The translations under genes were made by a program, and so were the position numbers. From the NCBI GenBank assembly GCA_900095095.1, contig FMBT01000340.1, positions 186,001 through 250,000 of the forward strand: a DNA stretch of 64,000 bases, written 5' to 3'. The notes beneath the pieces were generated by a model. It made no database searches. It was given only the letters and a program-made list of their open reading frames with translations, and was not told where the DNA came from. Of the stretch, positions 20,960 through 31,690 are shown piece by piece. How positions within the stretch are numbered: position 1 is the stretch's first letter; every line of letters starts with the position of its first letter. This DNA comes from Fragilariopsis cylindrus CCMP1102 (lineage: Eukaryota > Bacillariophyta > Bacillariophyceae > Bacillariales > Bacillariaceae).

Positions 20960-22519
20960 AAACTTTTTGACTTCTGAATCCGAATCATTTTTCTTTTGAC
21001 ATTTAGCTTACGGTACTGTATTATGAAGATACTAGATATCGATGATTGAATTTTTATTTTTCTATTTTTCCAGTAGTTAGATACCGTGATAGTAAGTACC
21101 ACACACGTTTGTATCCGATCCATTTTGGTTGAGTACAGTACAGTACAGTGCAGTTTTTCGCTACAGTATTACAGACCGCTCAAGGTACACTTTTTAAAAG
21201 AGATTTGTTAGTTACAGTAATGTGAACGATTGATTGAATTCTAATGACACATGACGACTAAGCAAGAAGGAAAGAAAGAAAATGACTTACTGTAGCTAGA
21301 ACTCAATGTAAAAGTAGTCTTCAATATCAAGAGCTTTTATTTTACTACCACCACCGCGCGACAGGTTTTACATTAAAATTTGACGACGACGACGACGACG
21401 ACGATCGATCGATCCCTCCTCCAGATACGATACGCTGCAAGGGGTCATCGATGTGCGACGAAAAAAATTATGTGTCATGTCATGATTGTTTGTATACAGT
21501 ACAGTACAATACAGTACAGTCGTTGGTTAGTTAAGAGTGAACAAATAACATAATAATAATTATTATTATTTGAAATTAGAAAATAATGAATTTCCATTTG
21601 GAATTTGAATTTGAATCGAATCGACGGAAACTTATTTTGTGGTGTTTGCTGTACGTATGGTATGTGTGTTGTTTGTTGCGATGTTGCGATGTTGCGACGA
21701 TGGGATGTTTAACACAAACAAGCAAGTTCTTGTCGAAAAGATCTACTGCCTGTAGTACGTTTGCTTCCAACGCAAAAACCAAAAGAAGCAGAGGATTCTT
21801 ACAGTGTAGTAGAGAAAAGAGGTGTACAGCACACTCGACGTTGTCAACAACAGTCGTCACATGCGTGTGGGGGTGTGTCGTCAATAGTCGGTTTGTCACG
21901 TGGCTGGTGTACATGATAAGTACAGTACTACTTAGTGCATGATAAATACAGTAGGGGTGCTGCGAAGAGAATTTATTTGTCTCTTTGAAAAATCGAAAAG
22001 CATACACTTTACAGTACGGTATGGCCGATCTTGCTTTGCGAAATGTTGGGCTGTGATGCATGTTTAAAAAGGTTGTCAAGCAAGAAACAGTACAGTAGAA
22101 TACTACTGTGGTAGATCCAGTTTCCAACGCGATCTATGATACTTGTGGTACAGTAGTTGCGCGATTAAAAAAATCGCTTCCGCAAAACTAAAAGTCATGC
22201 ATGCTAAGCTGGGTGTCAAAGCGAAAAGTGGTGCTGACACGCAACACACGTGTGTGCTTGGTGTCTGTCACTTATGTTGTGTAATGATGCATGTCAACAT
22301 GTACGTGTGATGGCCTGTATGCCAACAAAGTTACATGTGTACGATACGATAGAGGGTGCGCCGTGCTGTGAAGAATTTGTCCTTTGAAAAATTGAAGCAA
22401 AAGACTAATTCATTCTATTCTCCTATTTCTACAATACGTTTAAAAAAATTGTATATATTAATATCATAATATGGTACAGTGGTCAAATCAAGGGCTCGAA
22501 TGAATTATGTATATAATAA
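20960..22519. other. Non-coding flank with dispersed modules shared with 33.5-34 kb
   Basis: Contains a (GAC)7 run at 21383-21403 and several ACAGTACAGT strings. From about 22010 to 22480 the sequence is a direct copy, with small indels, of 33540-33990 (for example TTGGGCTGTGATG, GTAGATCCAGTTTCCAACGC and CTCCTATTTCTACA). ORFs here (21576-22127) recur as a broken frame at 33487-33843 and are not conserved as protein. Confidence 0.55.
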
Positions 22520-22870
22520 ATAGTAGGATAATATAATATATAATTCAAGTTTTATTTTTTATTTTGTTTTTCATTTTTACGTCACATATTATTATATGGA
22601 TGGATCGGTCAGGATTATTCCCAATCATCGTATCTTACTTACCAAAACTTATAGAATCAATTATATATGCACTTCTCTTGTTTGTGTGCTTCAACTTCTT
22701 AATATTATGTATTCACACTTCTCTTGTTTGTGTGCTTTGACTCTTGCGGATACTTCTCTTGTTTGTACATTCAACTTTGTATATATATCTTAACACTTCT
22801 CTTGTTCGTGCTTTGACTTCAACGTATATTAAAATTTATTATTTCTTTTCTTCTCTTTTTAAATGTGTGA
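22520..22870 (-). repeat. Inverted-repeat arm: 3' flank shared with the ice-binding gene
   Basis: This block is the reverse complement of 31325-31690 with high identity across about 330 bp, including GATCGGTCAGGATTATTCCC. Each copy lies just downstream of a coding region (the minus-strand exon ending at 22951 here, the plus-strand ice-binding gene ending at 31229 there). Inside, the string ACTTCTCTTGTTTGTGTGCTT recurs four or five times at 45-60 bp intervals. Confidence 0.9.
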
Positions 22871-22950
22871 TGTGTGTGTGTGTGTGTGTGTGTCTGCGTG
22901 TTTATTTCTTCTTTTAATCTTCAACTGAACAACAATGGCTTCTACGGTAC

Positions 22951-23603
22951 CTATGGTAATTTTCCTCTGAAGCCAATCGTTACAATATCACTGTGACCGG
23001 ATTGGAAGTCAAGACCATCCTTCAGGGTTGTTCGTCCGTGATTAATGGTTTCAATTGAAATCTTTGTGATAGTACCCCCTGATTGATACTTTTTGAACGT
23101 GATTTGAATATCAAATTCTTTAGAAGCATTCGAAAAACCGCTGACAGCAAATCCGTCAGTACAGCAATGATTCCAATGAAAGTTGCCTACCACGCTCTGA
23201 CCATTGCTGCTGATGCTGACTTCACTACCATCATCTTTGATGAAGCCATCGTTGGTGAATTGTGTATTAGCCAATAGCGTGGTGGCAGTGACTTGTAAAT
23301 TTTCATTAATGGCTGCGATAGCGGCCGGTCTATCAAGTATAAGAAACAGAAATAGACCACTATTAGTCTCAAGGAAGTTTAGGGTTACTTCATCTTCGCC
23401 CAAATTAAGAATTCCGTTGTAGCTTGCATCATATCCATTACTATAGGCATAGAGAGCTGACGAAGTGTAATCGCTACAGTCGAAGATGTTAGCATCAGTG
23501 AGCAACGGCGTTTCAATGGAATCATTGACCTCGTAGATAGATGTGACAATGTTCGACGGATTGCAATTAAATTTTGGAGAGTTAGGGTGCTTAATTGATG
23601 AAG
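22951..23603 (-). CDS. Orphan 3' exon of a secreted protein with a bacterial-like Cys-Cys-Thr-Asp-Gly module
   Basis: The minus-strand frame is open from about 23603 to the stop at 22951 but has no ATG near its start (the apparent Met near 23505 is a TTG). It is probably a terminal exon; AG acceptors such as AATTAAG near 23590 exist, and the 5' exon was not found with confidence. The product is non-repetitive, begins SPKFNCNPSNIVTS, and contains FHWNHCCTDGFAVSGF, a string like one I recall from extracellular bacterial proteins. It may be the end of a gene whose middle was displaced by the Pro-Ser gene upstream, or a remnant. It occupies the position that DUF3494 has in the inverted partner arm. 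Confidence 0.45.
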
Positions 23604-23738
23604 AAAGTGATCAAGGTGCGCGTTTACGATTCTTAAAAAAGAAAAGAGTATACATTTATATTTAACTTATTCTTTACATAAGAACTAGATGTGTTTATGG
23701 ATTCTTTTACAACGTATCGTGTATGATTTAACATAGAT

Positions 23739-26368
23739 CTACTGAGGAACAGTGAATTGTTCAATAATAGATGTACCAAATTCACCATCATTAGAAAACA
23801 TTTCTACTCCATCTACCATACCACTAAAAGAACCTAATCCATAGCCACAACACATACCATCACCATAAGAATCAGAAACTAGAAGGATATATGTTGAACC
23901 AGGTGTTAAACAGAATTTACTCTCATATCCTGGTGTACGATAATCATATGTAATCGTATATTCTAAATCATTTGTATACGTAGAAGTTGGTACGGAAGCA
24001 ATTGGAATACTTGAGGAAGATTCTTTTAATGACCAAGATGTTTCACGACCGTATAAATCTGTATTAATAAGCAGTGTAAATTGTCCTTTACTACCACAAG
24101 AGCCACTCGGATCCAAACTAGGAGTAGAGCTGGGTGCATCACTTGGTGTAAGACTTGGAATGGAACTTGGACCAGCACTTGGTGCAGAACTAGGCACAAA
24201 ACTAGGCACATCACTCGGAATTGAACTTGGTGCTGAACTTGGTGCGCCACTCGGATCCAAACTAGGAGAAGAGCTGGGTGCACCACTTGGTGTAGGACTT
24301 GGAATAGTACTTGGACCAGCACTTGGTGCAGAACTTGGCACAAAACTAGGCACATCACTTGGGATTGAACTTGGTGCGCCACTTGGATCCAAACTAGGAG
24401 AAGAGCTGGGTGCACCACTTGGTGTAGGACTTGGAATAGTACTTGGACCAGCACTTGGTGCAGAACTAGGCACAAAACTAGGCACATCACTCGGAATTGA
24501 ACTTGGTGCTGAACTTGGTGCGCCACTCGGATCCAAACTAGGAGAAGATCTGGGTGCACCACTTGGTGTAGGACTTGGTACATCACTTGGACTTGCTGAC
24601 GGTGAGGCACTTGGACCTCCACTTGGAGATGCGCTTGGACCAGAACTTGGAGCTGAACTTGGACTTCCACTTGGTCCACCACTAGGTGAGGTACTTGGAC
24701 TTCCACTTGGTGCACCACTTGGTGACGCACTTGGACTTCCACTTGGTCCACTACTTGGTGACGCACTTGGACTAGAACTAGGAGAGGAACTTGGTGCAGA
24801 ACTAGGAGAAGAACTTGGTGACTCACTAGGATTAGCACTAGGAGAGGCACTTGGAGCATGACTTAGTGTTGGTGTATCACTAGGAGCCAAACTAGGGAAA
24901 AATGATCCACTGGGGGCTTCACTAGGTGATCCACTCGGCGCTGAGCTTGGTGATGATGAAGGCTTGCTGCTTGGTGACTCAGAAGGACCGCTAGATGGCG
25001 AACCACTAGGGGACTCACTTGGACCTCCACTTGGACTTGCTGAAGGCAAGGCACTTGGACCTCCACTTGGGCTTGCTGATGGTGAGGCACTAGGGCCCCC
25101 ACTTGGACTTGCTGATGGGGCAGCACTTGGACCACCACTTGGACTTGCTGACGGTGAGGCACTTGGACCTCCACTTGGAGATGCACTTGGACTAGAACTT
25201 GGACTAGAACTTGGGCTTCCACTTGGTCCACCACTAGGTGAGGCACTTGGACTTCCACTTGGTGCACCACTTGGTGATACACTTGGCTCCAACCTTTTCA
25301 TTGTATAGGTAAGAATAGAAAAATAGGAGGGAGAAAACAATTAGTATATATTATATAGATTGAGACACAAGACAAAAAAGATGGTGCACCACATTGCTGC
25401 AACATTTCTTACCCTTCTGGGACACATACTATTGAAGTTGTTGTTACTGTTCCAAGTGCTTCTACGCACTTTGTCATGTGTTTTGTATCTGATTGACCTG
25501 TTGATGATAAGGTTGCTGTTGCAGTTGCAGTTGCACAAGCTGTTGAGGAATATGGTGCGGTTACTGTTGCGGTCGCTAATGCGCACGCTGCAATGGTCCC
25601 TGTTGCTGTTGCTGTTGCTGCTGCTTCCCCTGCTACGGTCGTTGATGTTGCTGTTGCTGTAGCTGTTGCAATTGCTGTTGGTGCTGTAACTGTTACTGTT
25701 GCGCCGGCTGCTGCGTCCATCGATTTTTCTGCTGTTGATATTGCAGTTCCTTCAACATTGCCTGTAACATTAGTTGATGTTATGGTCACTGTTGCTGCTG
25801 CTACTGTAGCCGTTGATGAAGATCCGGTTGCTAAAGACCCTCCCGCGGTAGCTGATGCGGCCGATGTTTCAGTGTGAGTTACAGTTGCTGCTGCTGCCGC
25901 TTTATCGGGCGCTATTGCAGTTGCAGTTGCTGATTCAGTTGCTGTGGCAGTTGCGGTTGCTGTTTCGGTTGCTGTAGCATTTGCTTTCGCTTTTACGGTA
26001 GCTGTTGCCGTAGCTCTTGTCTTAGCTGCTAGTGGTCCCGTTGCTGTAGAGCACGCTGATTCGATCCCTGTTGTAGTTGCTTCTTCAAGCGCATTTGCAC
26101 ATGCTACCGGCTGGGTCTCAGTTACTACTGCGTGAATTGCTATTCCAGTGCAAGCTGCTTCGCATGTCTCTGCTGCAAGATCTACTAATGGGTGAAGATT
26201 ACGTCCATCCAATTCCTGGTGGTAATGAAGATCAAGATAATCTTCTACTTCTTCTTCAGAATTTAATTCCTCGTTAATGAGTGCCATACTGTTATTTTTG
26301 CCCGATAACCTAGCGGTAGTGACGGCGGGCATAAGCAACAAGATGACGCAAATAAATGAAAGCTTCAT
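23739..26368 (-). CDS. Secreted mucin-like/Pro-Ser-rich protein with C-terminal Cys domain (two exons)
   Basis: Exon 1 is 26368-25413: ATG at 26368, a signal peptide over the first ~19 residues, then a long Ala/Thr-rich region (ATATAT-type repeats) that would be a good O-glycosylation substrate. An intron 25412-25294 (119 nt) has a strong donor (GAAGG|GTAAGA), a TACTAAT-like branch site, a long pyrimidine tract and acceptor AAAAG; phases match (2/2). Exon 2, 25293-23739, encodes some 390 residues of SPS/APS repeats including a ~45-residue higher-order unit (SDVPSFVPSS...SLDPSGAPSS) present about three times, then a Cys-containing domain of ~115 residues with SDSYGDGMCCGYGLGSFSG, a motif also seen in bacterial secreted proteases. 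Total 836 residues. Likely an extracellular or frustule-associated adhesin-like protein. The plus-strand ORF over the repeats is a shadow. Confidence 0.75.
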
Positions 26369-26549
26369 TATGAACCGATGATGATTTGTGTGCTAAATGA
26401 AGCAAAAGAAAAAAGAAATAAGTGGAAAATTGTATAAATATTAATGTGAGTTAAACATACTGTCATTGTCATTAGCACTGCTACAATAAATTGTATATGC
26501 CATCGTGTCATCATCGACGTTACCTATAGGAATACAAATCAATCGAATT

Positions 26550-26940
26550 CAAATGGTATGTAATCGTGATACATATAAATATCTTATTCAATTAGAATTG
26601 AACTTACTTTGTTATCTGGTAGATGTTTTTTATGTTTTGATAATTGAGTTTTGTGAGAGTTTAAAATGAAGATGTGAAAAACAATGAATTGATGATTTTT
26701 TGTCTTTCATCTCATTTTCAAATGTTTTTCATCAACCATCATCGTAGACAAAGTACCAGATCCTACGTGCGTGAGATCATAACTGGTTCCAAGCAGCGTA
26801 TTGTAGCAAAAGACTTGGATCCACTTCAACGTCTGTATTGAACGCATGTACTTGATTCTCCACTATTCCAATGGCGTGTATGTTAACACGTGTACTTGAT
26901 TCTCCACTATGTATCGTCTATCAGTGTGATAGTGTGGCAG
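26550..26940 (-). promoter_or_regulatory. Duplicated 5' flank, copy 1 (inverted)
   Basis: Upstream of the gene starting at 26368. On the minus strand it matches 29290-29640 and 35030-35320: a TACGCTGCTTG.AACCAGTT block, GGATCTGGTACTTTGTC, GAAAAACATTTGAAAATGAG, CATCTTCATTTTAAACTCTC and a TAACAAAG|TAAGTT string whose GTAAG (at 26607) looks like the donor of a 5'-UTR intron. Conservation of this block beside three different coding regions suggests a shared promoter and leader. Confidence 0.7.
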
Positions 26941-27120
26941 TATAAGTAAAATGCAGTATGAAAGTAGTTGCGCTGTTATGAGCGAAGAGTGAAGGAAACA
27001 AGTTGAATAATACGTGTAATTCGACTTGTTTTAGAAACAAGTTGAATAATACGTGAGCTCAAGTTACCGAACTTGACAACCCGGTGTGCAGAAAACGCTC
27101 GAGCCCTGGTTCAAGGTTGT

Positions 27121-27310
27121 TTTTCTAAATAAGCGCAATGTAATATAGGCTGGAGCGCGATGAAATGTGACTATATCTTCTATATTACGATGGTACAAAA
27201 GTCCCGGTTCAATGGTTTTCTAAATAAGCGCAATGTAATATAGGCTGGAGCGCGATGAAATGTGACTAAATCTTCTATTTTACGATGGTACAAAAGTCCC
27301 GGTTCAATGG
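27121..27310. repeat. 95-bp tandem duplication (two copies)
   Basis: 27121-27215 and 27216-27310 are nearly identical (starting TTTTCTAAATAAGCGCAATG, ending CCCGGTTCAATGG). They lie in the spacer of the inverted locus; no coding is seen. Confidence 0.95.
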
Positions 27311-28999
27311 TTTTATCCCCATTCCTATCACCATAATTGAATTCGACTGTTCCTATTCACATCAAGGAATAGAAGAAATAAGTTAATGATAGTAATTTGA
27401 CTTTTCACGCATGAACACTAATTAAATCCGATTCTTGTATCACGAAGACAACTATAAAAGAATGCATCACCAAGTTCTATTTTTGTAAGTGGATTCATAT
27501 TCACATTAAGGAATATAAGAAAGAACATTAATGATAGTAATTTGATTTTTCATCCATTCCCATTCGTATCACTTCAAGCGACGATGCACCATGTACTGTT
27601 CTCTTGTTCTTCGGGGATTGGATATTTTTTTTGAATGACATTATTAAATAATGAATTGCTCGTGGTCAAATCAAGGGCACTAATGAATTATTGCTTTAAA
27701 TATCACATCATAATATAGTACAAATCAAGGGCTCGAATGAATTATTGCCTTAAATAATATATTAAATAATGTTCCACATTACATCATAATATTATTATGT
27801 ACGTTTTAGTCTTACTGTCGCGCGCCCAGTACCACAATTGTATTCTCCTATTTCTACAGTACGTTTAAAAAAATGCACAGCAGGTGATGAATATTGCCTG
27901 TGCGCCACTATTCGCGTCTACAAATCCATGGAATACTGTCATTCAAATACATTACCGCAACTACTTTCATACCTCATTATTTTAATTATAAAGCTAGTGA
28001 AAACACGATTACTAAAAATATCTATTCTACTTAAAGTACCGATAGTTGCGCCATTTAACTAGAAGTCATGCATCATGCTACTCTGGGTGTCAAGGAGAAA
28101 AGAGGTGATGAAACGCAACACACGTGTGCTTGGTGTCTGTCGCTCACGTGTAATGCATGTCAGCAGGTCACGTGTGATGGCCTGCATGTCAACAAAATAA
28201 TCTACTGTACTTGAAGTACCGGTAACGTTAGTTGCGCGATAAACGGTAAAAAAATTGTATTTGTTGTGTACGTTTTAGTCTTACTGTCGTAAATAATAGC
28301 GTTCGCGTAGAATAATGGAATTTAATTAAGGGTGATACGAATGGGAATGGATGGAAAAATCAAATTACTATCATTAGTTTTATTTCTTATATTCCTTAAT
28401 GTAAATAGGAACAATCGAATTTAATTATGGTACACGAATGGGAATGGATGAAAAATCAAATTACTATTATTAATTTTATTTCTTATATTTCTTGATGTGA
28501 ATACTTCAAGTAGGAACAATCGAATTTGATTATAGTACTACGGATGGGGATGTATGAAAAATCAAATTACTATCATTAATTTTCTTCCTTCTGTTCCTTG
28601 ATGTGAATATGATTTCACTTAGAAGTAGAACTTGGTTTTCTAGGTTCTTTGGTCGCGGTGATGCATTCTTTTATCGTTGTCTTCGTGATACAAAACATTC
28701 TCTCATTTCTTTTTGTATCGGTTCGATTTTTTCTGTATCGGTTCTAGAAACGTATGCCCTCACTCAAAGACCTCGTTATGACCACAACTCATAGATAGAA
28801 ATATATACATATATAGGCTGACAAACGCTTCTGGAGAGAACGTTCGACGTCTTTGTAGAGGAATAGTGGAGAATCAAGTGTATACACGTGCTAACATAGA
28901 CGTCATTGGAATAGAGGAGAATCAAGTACACGTGTGAATCAATGTAAGTACTTGTTGATACAAAGGACAGATCACCATATGTAAAGTCTCACCGTCTCA
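27311..28999. repeat. Central spacer of the inverted locus, with internally inverted repeat modules
   Basis: 27340-27560 is an inverted counterpart of 28317-28690 (ATCAAATTACTATCATTA, TATTCCTTAATGTG, and GATGCATTCTTTTAT with CTTCGTGATAC). On the right side a ~100-bp unit is repeated about three times in tandem (28317-28605). 27838-28290 carries modules also found at 22190-22480 and 33740-34320. No gene is supported; the short frames at 27838-28062 and 28603-28794 are repeat-derived. Confidence 0.7.
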
Positions 29000-29640
29000 C
29001 TGTCACATTATCACAATGATAGACGATACATAGTGGAGAATAGGAATCACGACTCGACCCATTGCATTCATTGATGAAACGATAGGAATCACGACTCATT
29101 GCATGCATTGATGCATACATGTATTGAAATATACACGTGCTAACATACACGACATTGGAATAGTGGAGGATCAAGTGCACGTGTTAATCAATGATAACAT
29201 ATACGCCAATGATCGTCGAGTATTATTTCATACAGAAAGGAGGCTAGTAGCTACCTCGTACCATCTACTAGAAAAACCCGGAAGTTGTAGCAAACGTTTC
29301 TGGAAAGATCGTTCGATGTCTTTGTTGTGGAATAGTGGAGAATCAAGTACTAGTACACGCGTTCAACACCGACGTTGCAGTGGATCTAAAACTTTTGCTC
29401 GAATACGCTGCTTGAAACCAGTTGCTAAGATTCATAAATTCATGATCTCACGTAGGATCTGGTACTTTGTCTACGATGATGGTTGATGAAAAACATTTGA
29501 AAATGAGATGAAATATGAAAAATCATCAATTCATTGTTTTTCACATCTTCATTTTAAACTCTCACAAAATTCAATTATCAAAACTAATAACATCTAATCT
29601 ACCAAATAACAAAGTAAGTTCTATTCTTATTGAAATTGTT
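29000..29640 (+). promoter_or_regulatory. Duplicated 5' flank, copy 2
   Basis: Upstream of the ice-binding gene. 29290-29640 is the plus-oriented counterpart of 26570-26900 (inverted) and 35030-35320 (direct). It includes the same GGATCTGGTACTTTGTC block and the candidate leader-intron donor AACAAA|GTAAGTT at 29614, 220 bp before the ATG. AATAGTGGAGAATCAAG-type strings recur at 28864, 28910, 29157 and 29332. A 120-codon frame here is not conserved in the other copies. Confidence 0.65.
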
Positions 29641-29833
29641 ATGCTATGTTACATGATGAGGATGAATGTGAAATCACAATTCTGTACCATTTTACGAAAA
29701 AGTTTATAATTTATTGTGCAGTTCTAATTGCTAACCTTTCTTTGCATTAAAAACTGAATTGAATCAATTTAATCAAACCGAACCAAATCAAATCAAACGA
29801 TACAAATCAGTCAGCTTCCTTTCTTCTACTACA

Positions 29834-31229
29834 ATGAACTACTCCTCCATCGCCATCATGTTTCTCATCGGAGGACTCTCGCAAGTCCATTCCGCACCCC
29901 TTCTTCTAACAGAGGAACCGGCGTGCGTTAACGCGAAGCCCATCTGTACAGCCGACGGTGCCAACTTTCCAGCTGCAACCGATTCAGCTGTATTGTCAAG
30001 CGAATCTACGAACAACTATGGCTGTTTGGGAAGTGAACCTAACCCTGCATGGTTTTATCTTAGGATTGATCAATCCGGCAATATCAACATGTCACTTTTT
30101 GCTCCCAGCGATATTGATTTCATTGTGAGTGGAGCAAAAAGAACAAGGAGGTTACATATGCTTTTCAGTGTATTCTGACCTATCATTGCTGACCATTTCC
30201 TTTTTTATCTGTGTCTTTTTATTGTCTCATTATTCCCTCTACTTTCGACCTGTTCATCAGATCTGGGGTCCCTTTAATACTCTCACAGACGCTTTAGGAA
30301 GTTGCAACGGAGGCTTAGACGCAGCTCTCACAGTAGACTGTAGCTACAGTGGTACAAACTCTGAAACCCCAACTATTACGAGTGCCCAAACCGGTGAGAT
30401 CTACATCCTTCTTGTTACCAACTATTCCAACAGTAATCAAGATATATCCTTGACAAAAACTAGTGGTTCTGGCACAACAAGTTGTAAGGATGTACCACCA
30501 CCTACACCACTACCTACACCACCACCTACACCACTACCTACACCACTACCTACACCACTACCATCTAATGCACCCAGTTCTTCGCCCACTTTTGAGTCGG
30601 TCTCGCACGAGGTGTGTGGAGACTTTGCTGTCCATGCTCGAACCACTGTCACTTTCGCTGGTGTTACAAGCACAATCCAAGATGGAGATGTGGGCGTCTA
30701 TCCCGGCACTTCCATTACTGGGTCTTACCAGTTTGTGAACGGGGGGAACACTGTGTTGAATTCCCCTGCTTTCGCCGATCACGTTGTAAATTCTCACGCT
30801 TCTGCAATGGCAGGCAGCTATGGCACTAGCGAAACGGCCATGGCGATTGAGATCGGAGGCATAACTTTCCTCCCAGGAATCTACCGTTCAGGCAGTGCCA
30901 TCAACTTTGCTTATGGCACTGTGGTCACTCTAGATGGTAACAACGAAGCTAACCCCGAGTTTATCTTCATTGCTGGCAGCACTCTGGTTACTGCTGCGGA
31001 CACCTATTTTGACCTGCAGAACGGTGCCAAAGCGGAGAATGTTGTCTGGGTTCTCGGTACTGCCGCCACCCTTGGGGCCCGCAGTCATGTTGCTGGCTCC
31101 ATTATGGCTGGAACCGCCATCACCTTTGGTACCAATTCGAAATTGTATGGCTGTGCACTCGCTCAATCTGCCGTGACCTTTGAGAGCGGAGGATCTGTTG
31201 CGATCGATCATTACGAGATGATGCCCTAA
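29834..31229 (+). CDS. Secreted ice-binding protein: Bacteroidetes-like N-module, Pro-Thr linker, DUF3494 domain (two exons)
   Basis: ATG at 29834; exon 1 ends at 30124, an intron runs 30125-30260 (ATT|GTGAGT to CATCAG, phase 0), and exon 2 runs to 31229; 419 residues. A signal peptide covers residues 1-20 (ends QVHSA). Residues about 28-170 form a module with YGCLGSEPNPAWFYLRI, a Ser/Asp stretch DIDFI, WGPF after the splice and VTNYSN, a pattern I know from surface proteins of Bacteroidetes. Residues ~175-210 are a PTPLPTPPP linker. Residues ~214-419 are a DUF3494 ice-binding domain (VHARTTVTFAGVTSTI, GIYRSGSAINFAYGTVV, LGTAATLGARSHVAGSI, GCALAQSAVTFES). DUF3494 proteins are beta-helices that bind ice or act as adhesins; in polar diatoms they are exported and thought to derive from microbes by transfer. 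The intron shows it is now a eukaryotic gene. Confidence 0.9.
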
Positions 31230-31324
31230 TCGTCCAAAGGAAGTAGTATAACTGTTGACGTTTAAAAAAAAGATAGAAGATTTGCACGTGCTAATACATT
31301 TGTGCCATGTAATAGACGACTTGG

Positions 31325-31690
31325 CCATGACTGTTACCACACATTTAAAAAGAGAAGAAAGAACAACAATAAATATTAACATACGTTGAAGTCGAAGCAC
31401 GAACAAGAGAAGTGTTAAGATATATACAAAAAGTAGGAGTACAAACAAGAGAAGTATCCGCAAGAGTCGAAGCACACAAACAAGAGAAGTGTGAATACAT
31501 ATCATTAAGAAGTCAAAGCACACAAACAAGAGAAGTGTATATATAATTAATTCTATAAGTTTTGGTAAGTAAGATACAATGATTGGGAATAATCCTGACC
31601 GATCCGTCCACATAATACTATGGGACGTAAAAATAAAAACAAAATAAAAAATAAAACTTGAATTATATTATTATGTATAATCCTATTCTA
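31325..31690 (+). repeat. Inverted-repeat arm: 3' flank of the ice-binding gene
   Basis: Reverse-complement partner of 22520-22870. It begins about 100 bp after the stop codon and contains several copies of AAGCACACAAACAAGAGAAGT. The first bases after the stop (31230-31290, GAAGTAGTATAACTGTTGACG followed by an A-run) recur after the decayed third copy at 37990-38050. Confidence 0.9.

Noticed and set aside
21576-22127. 183-codon minus-strand ORF with a related frame at 33487-33843
   Set aside because: The shared part is a DNA repeat module; the two frames diverge by indels, so protein conservation is not supported.
24160-25308. Plus-strand ORFs of GLGAELG / GEALGPPLG repeats
   Set aside because: They are the antisense of the Pro-Ser repeat exon of the minus-strand gene; the repeat codons simply have no stops on the other strand.
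25360-26277. Plus-strand AVAVAV- and Leu-rich ORFs
   Set aside because: Antisense shadows of the Ala/Thr-rich exon at 25413-26368.
27050-27125. tRNA-like string ending CCTGGTTCAAGG
   Set aside because: Only a B-box resemblance; no acceptor or anticodon stems can be drawn.
29124-29486. 120-codon ORF upstream of the ice-binding gene
   Set aside because: It lies in the duplicated 5' flank, and the frame is not kept in the copies at 26.6-26.9 and 35.0-35.6 kb.
30930-31613. 227-codon minus-strand ORF opposite the DUF3494 exon
   Set aside because: Antisense shadow continuing into the 3' flank repeat.
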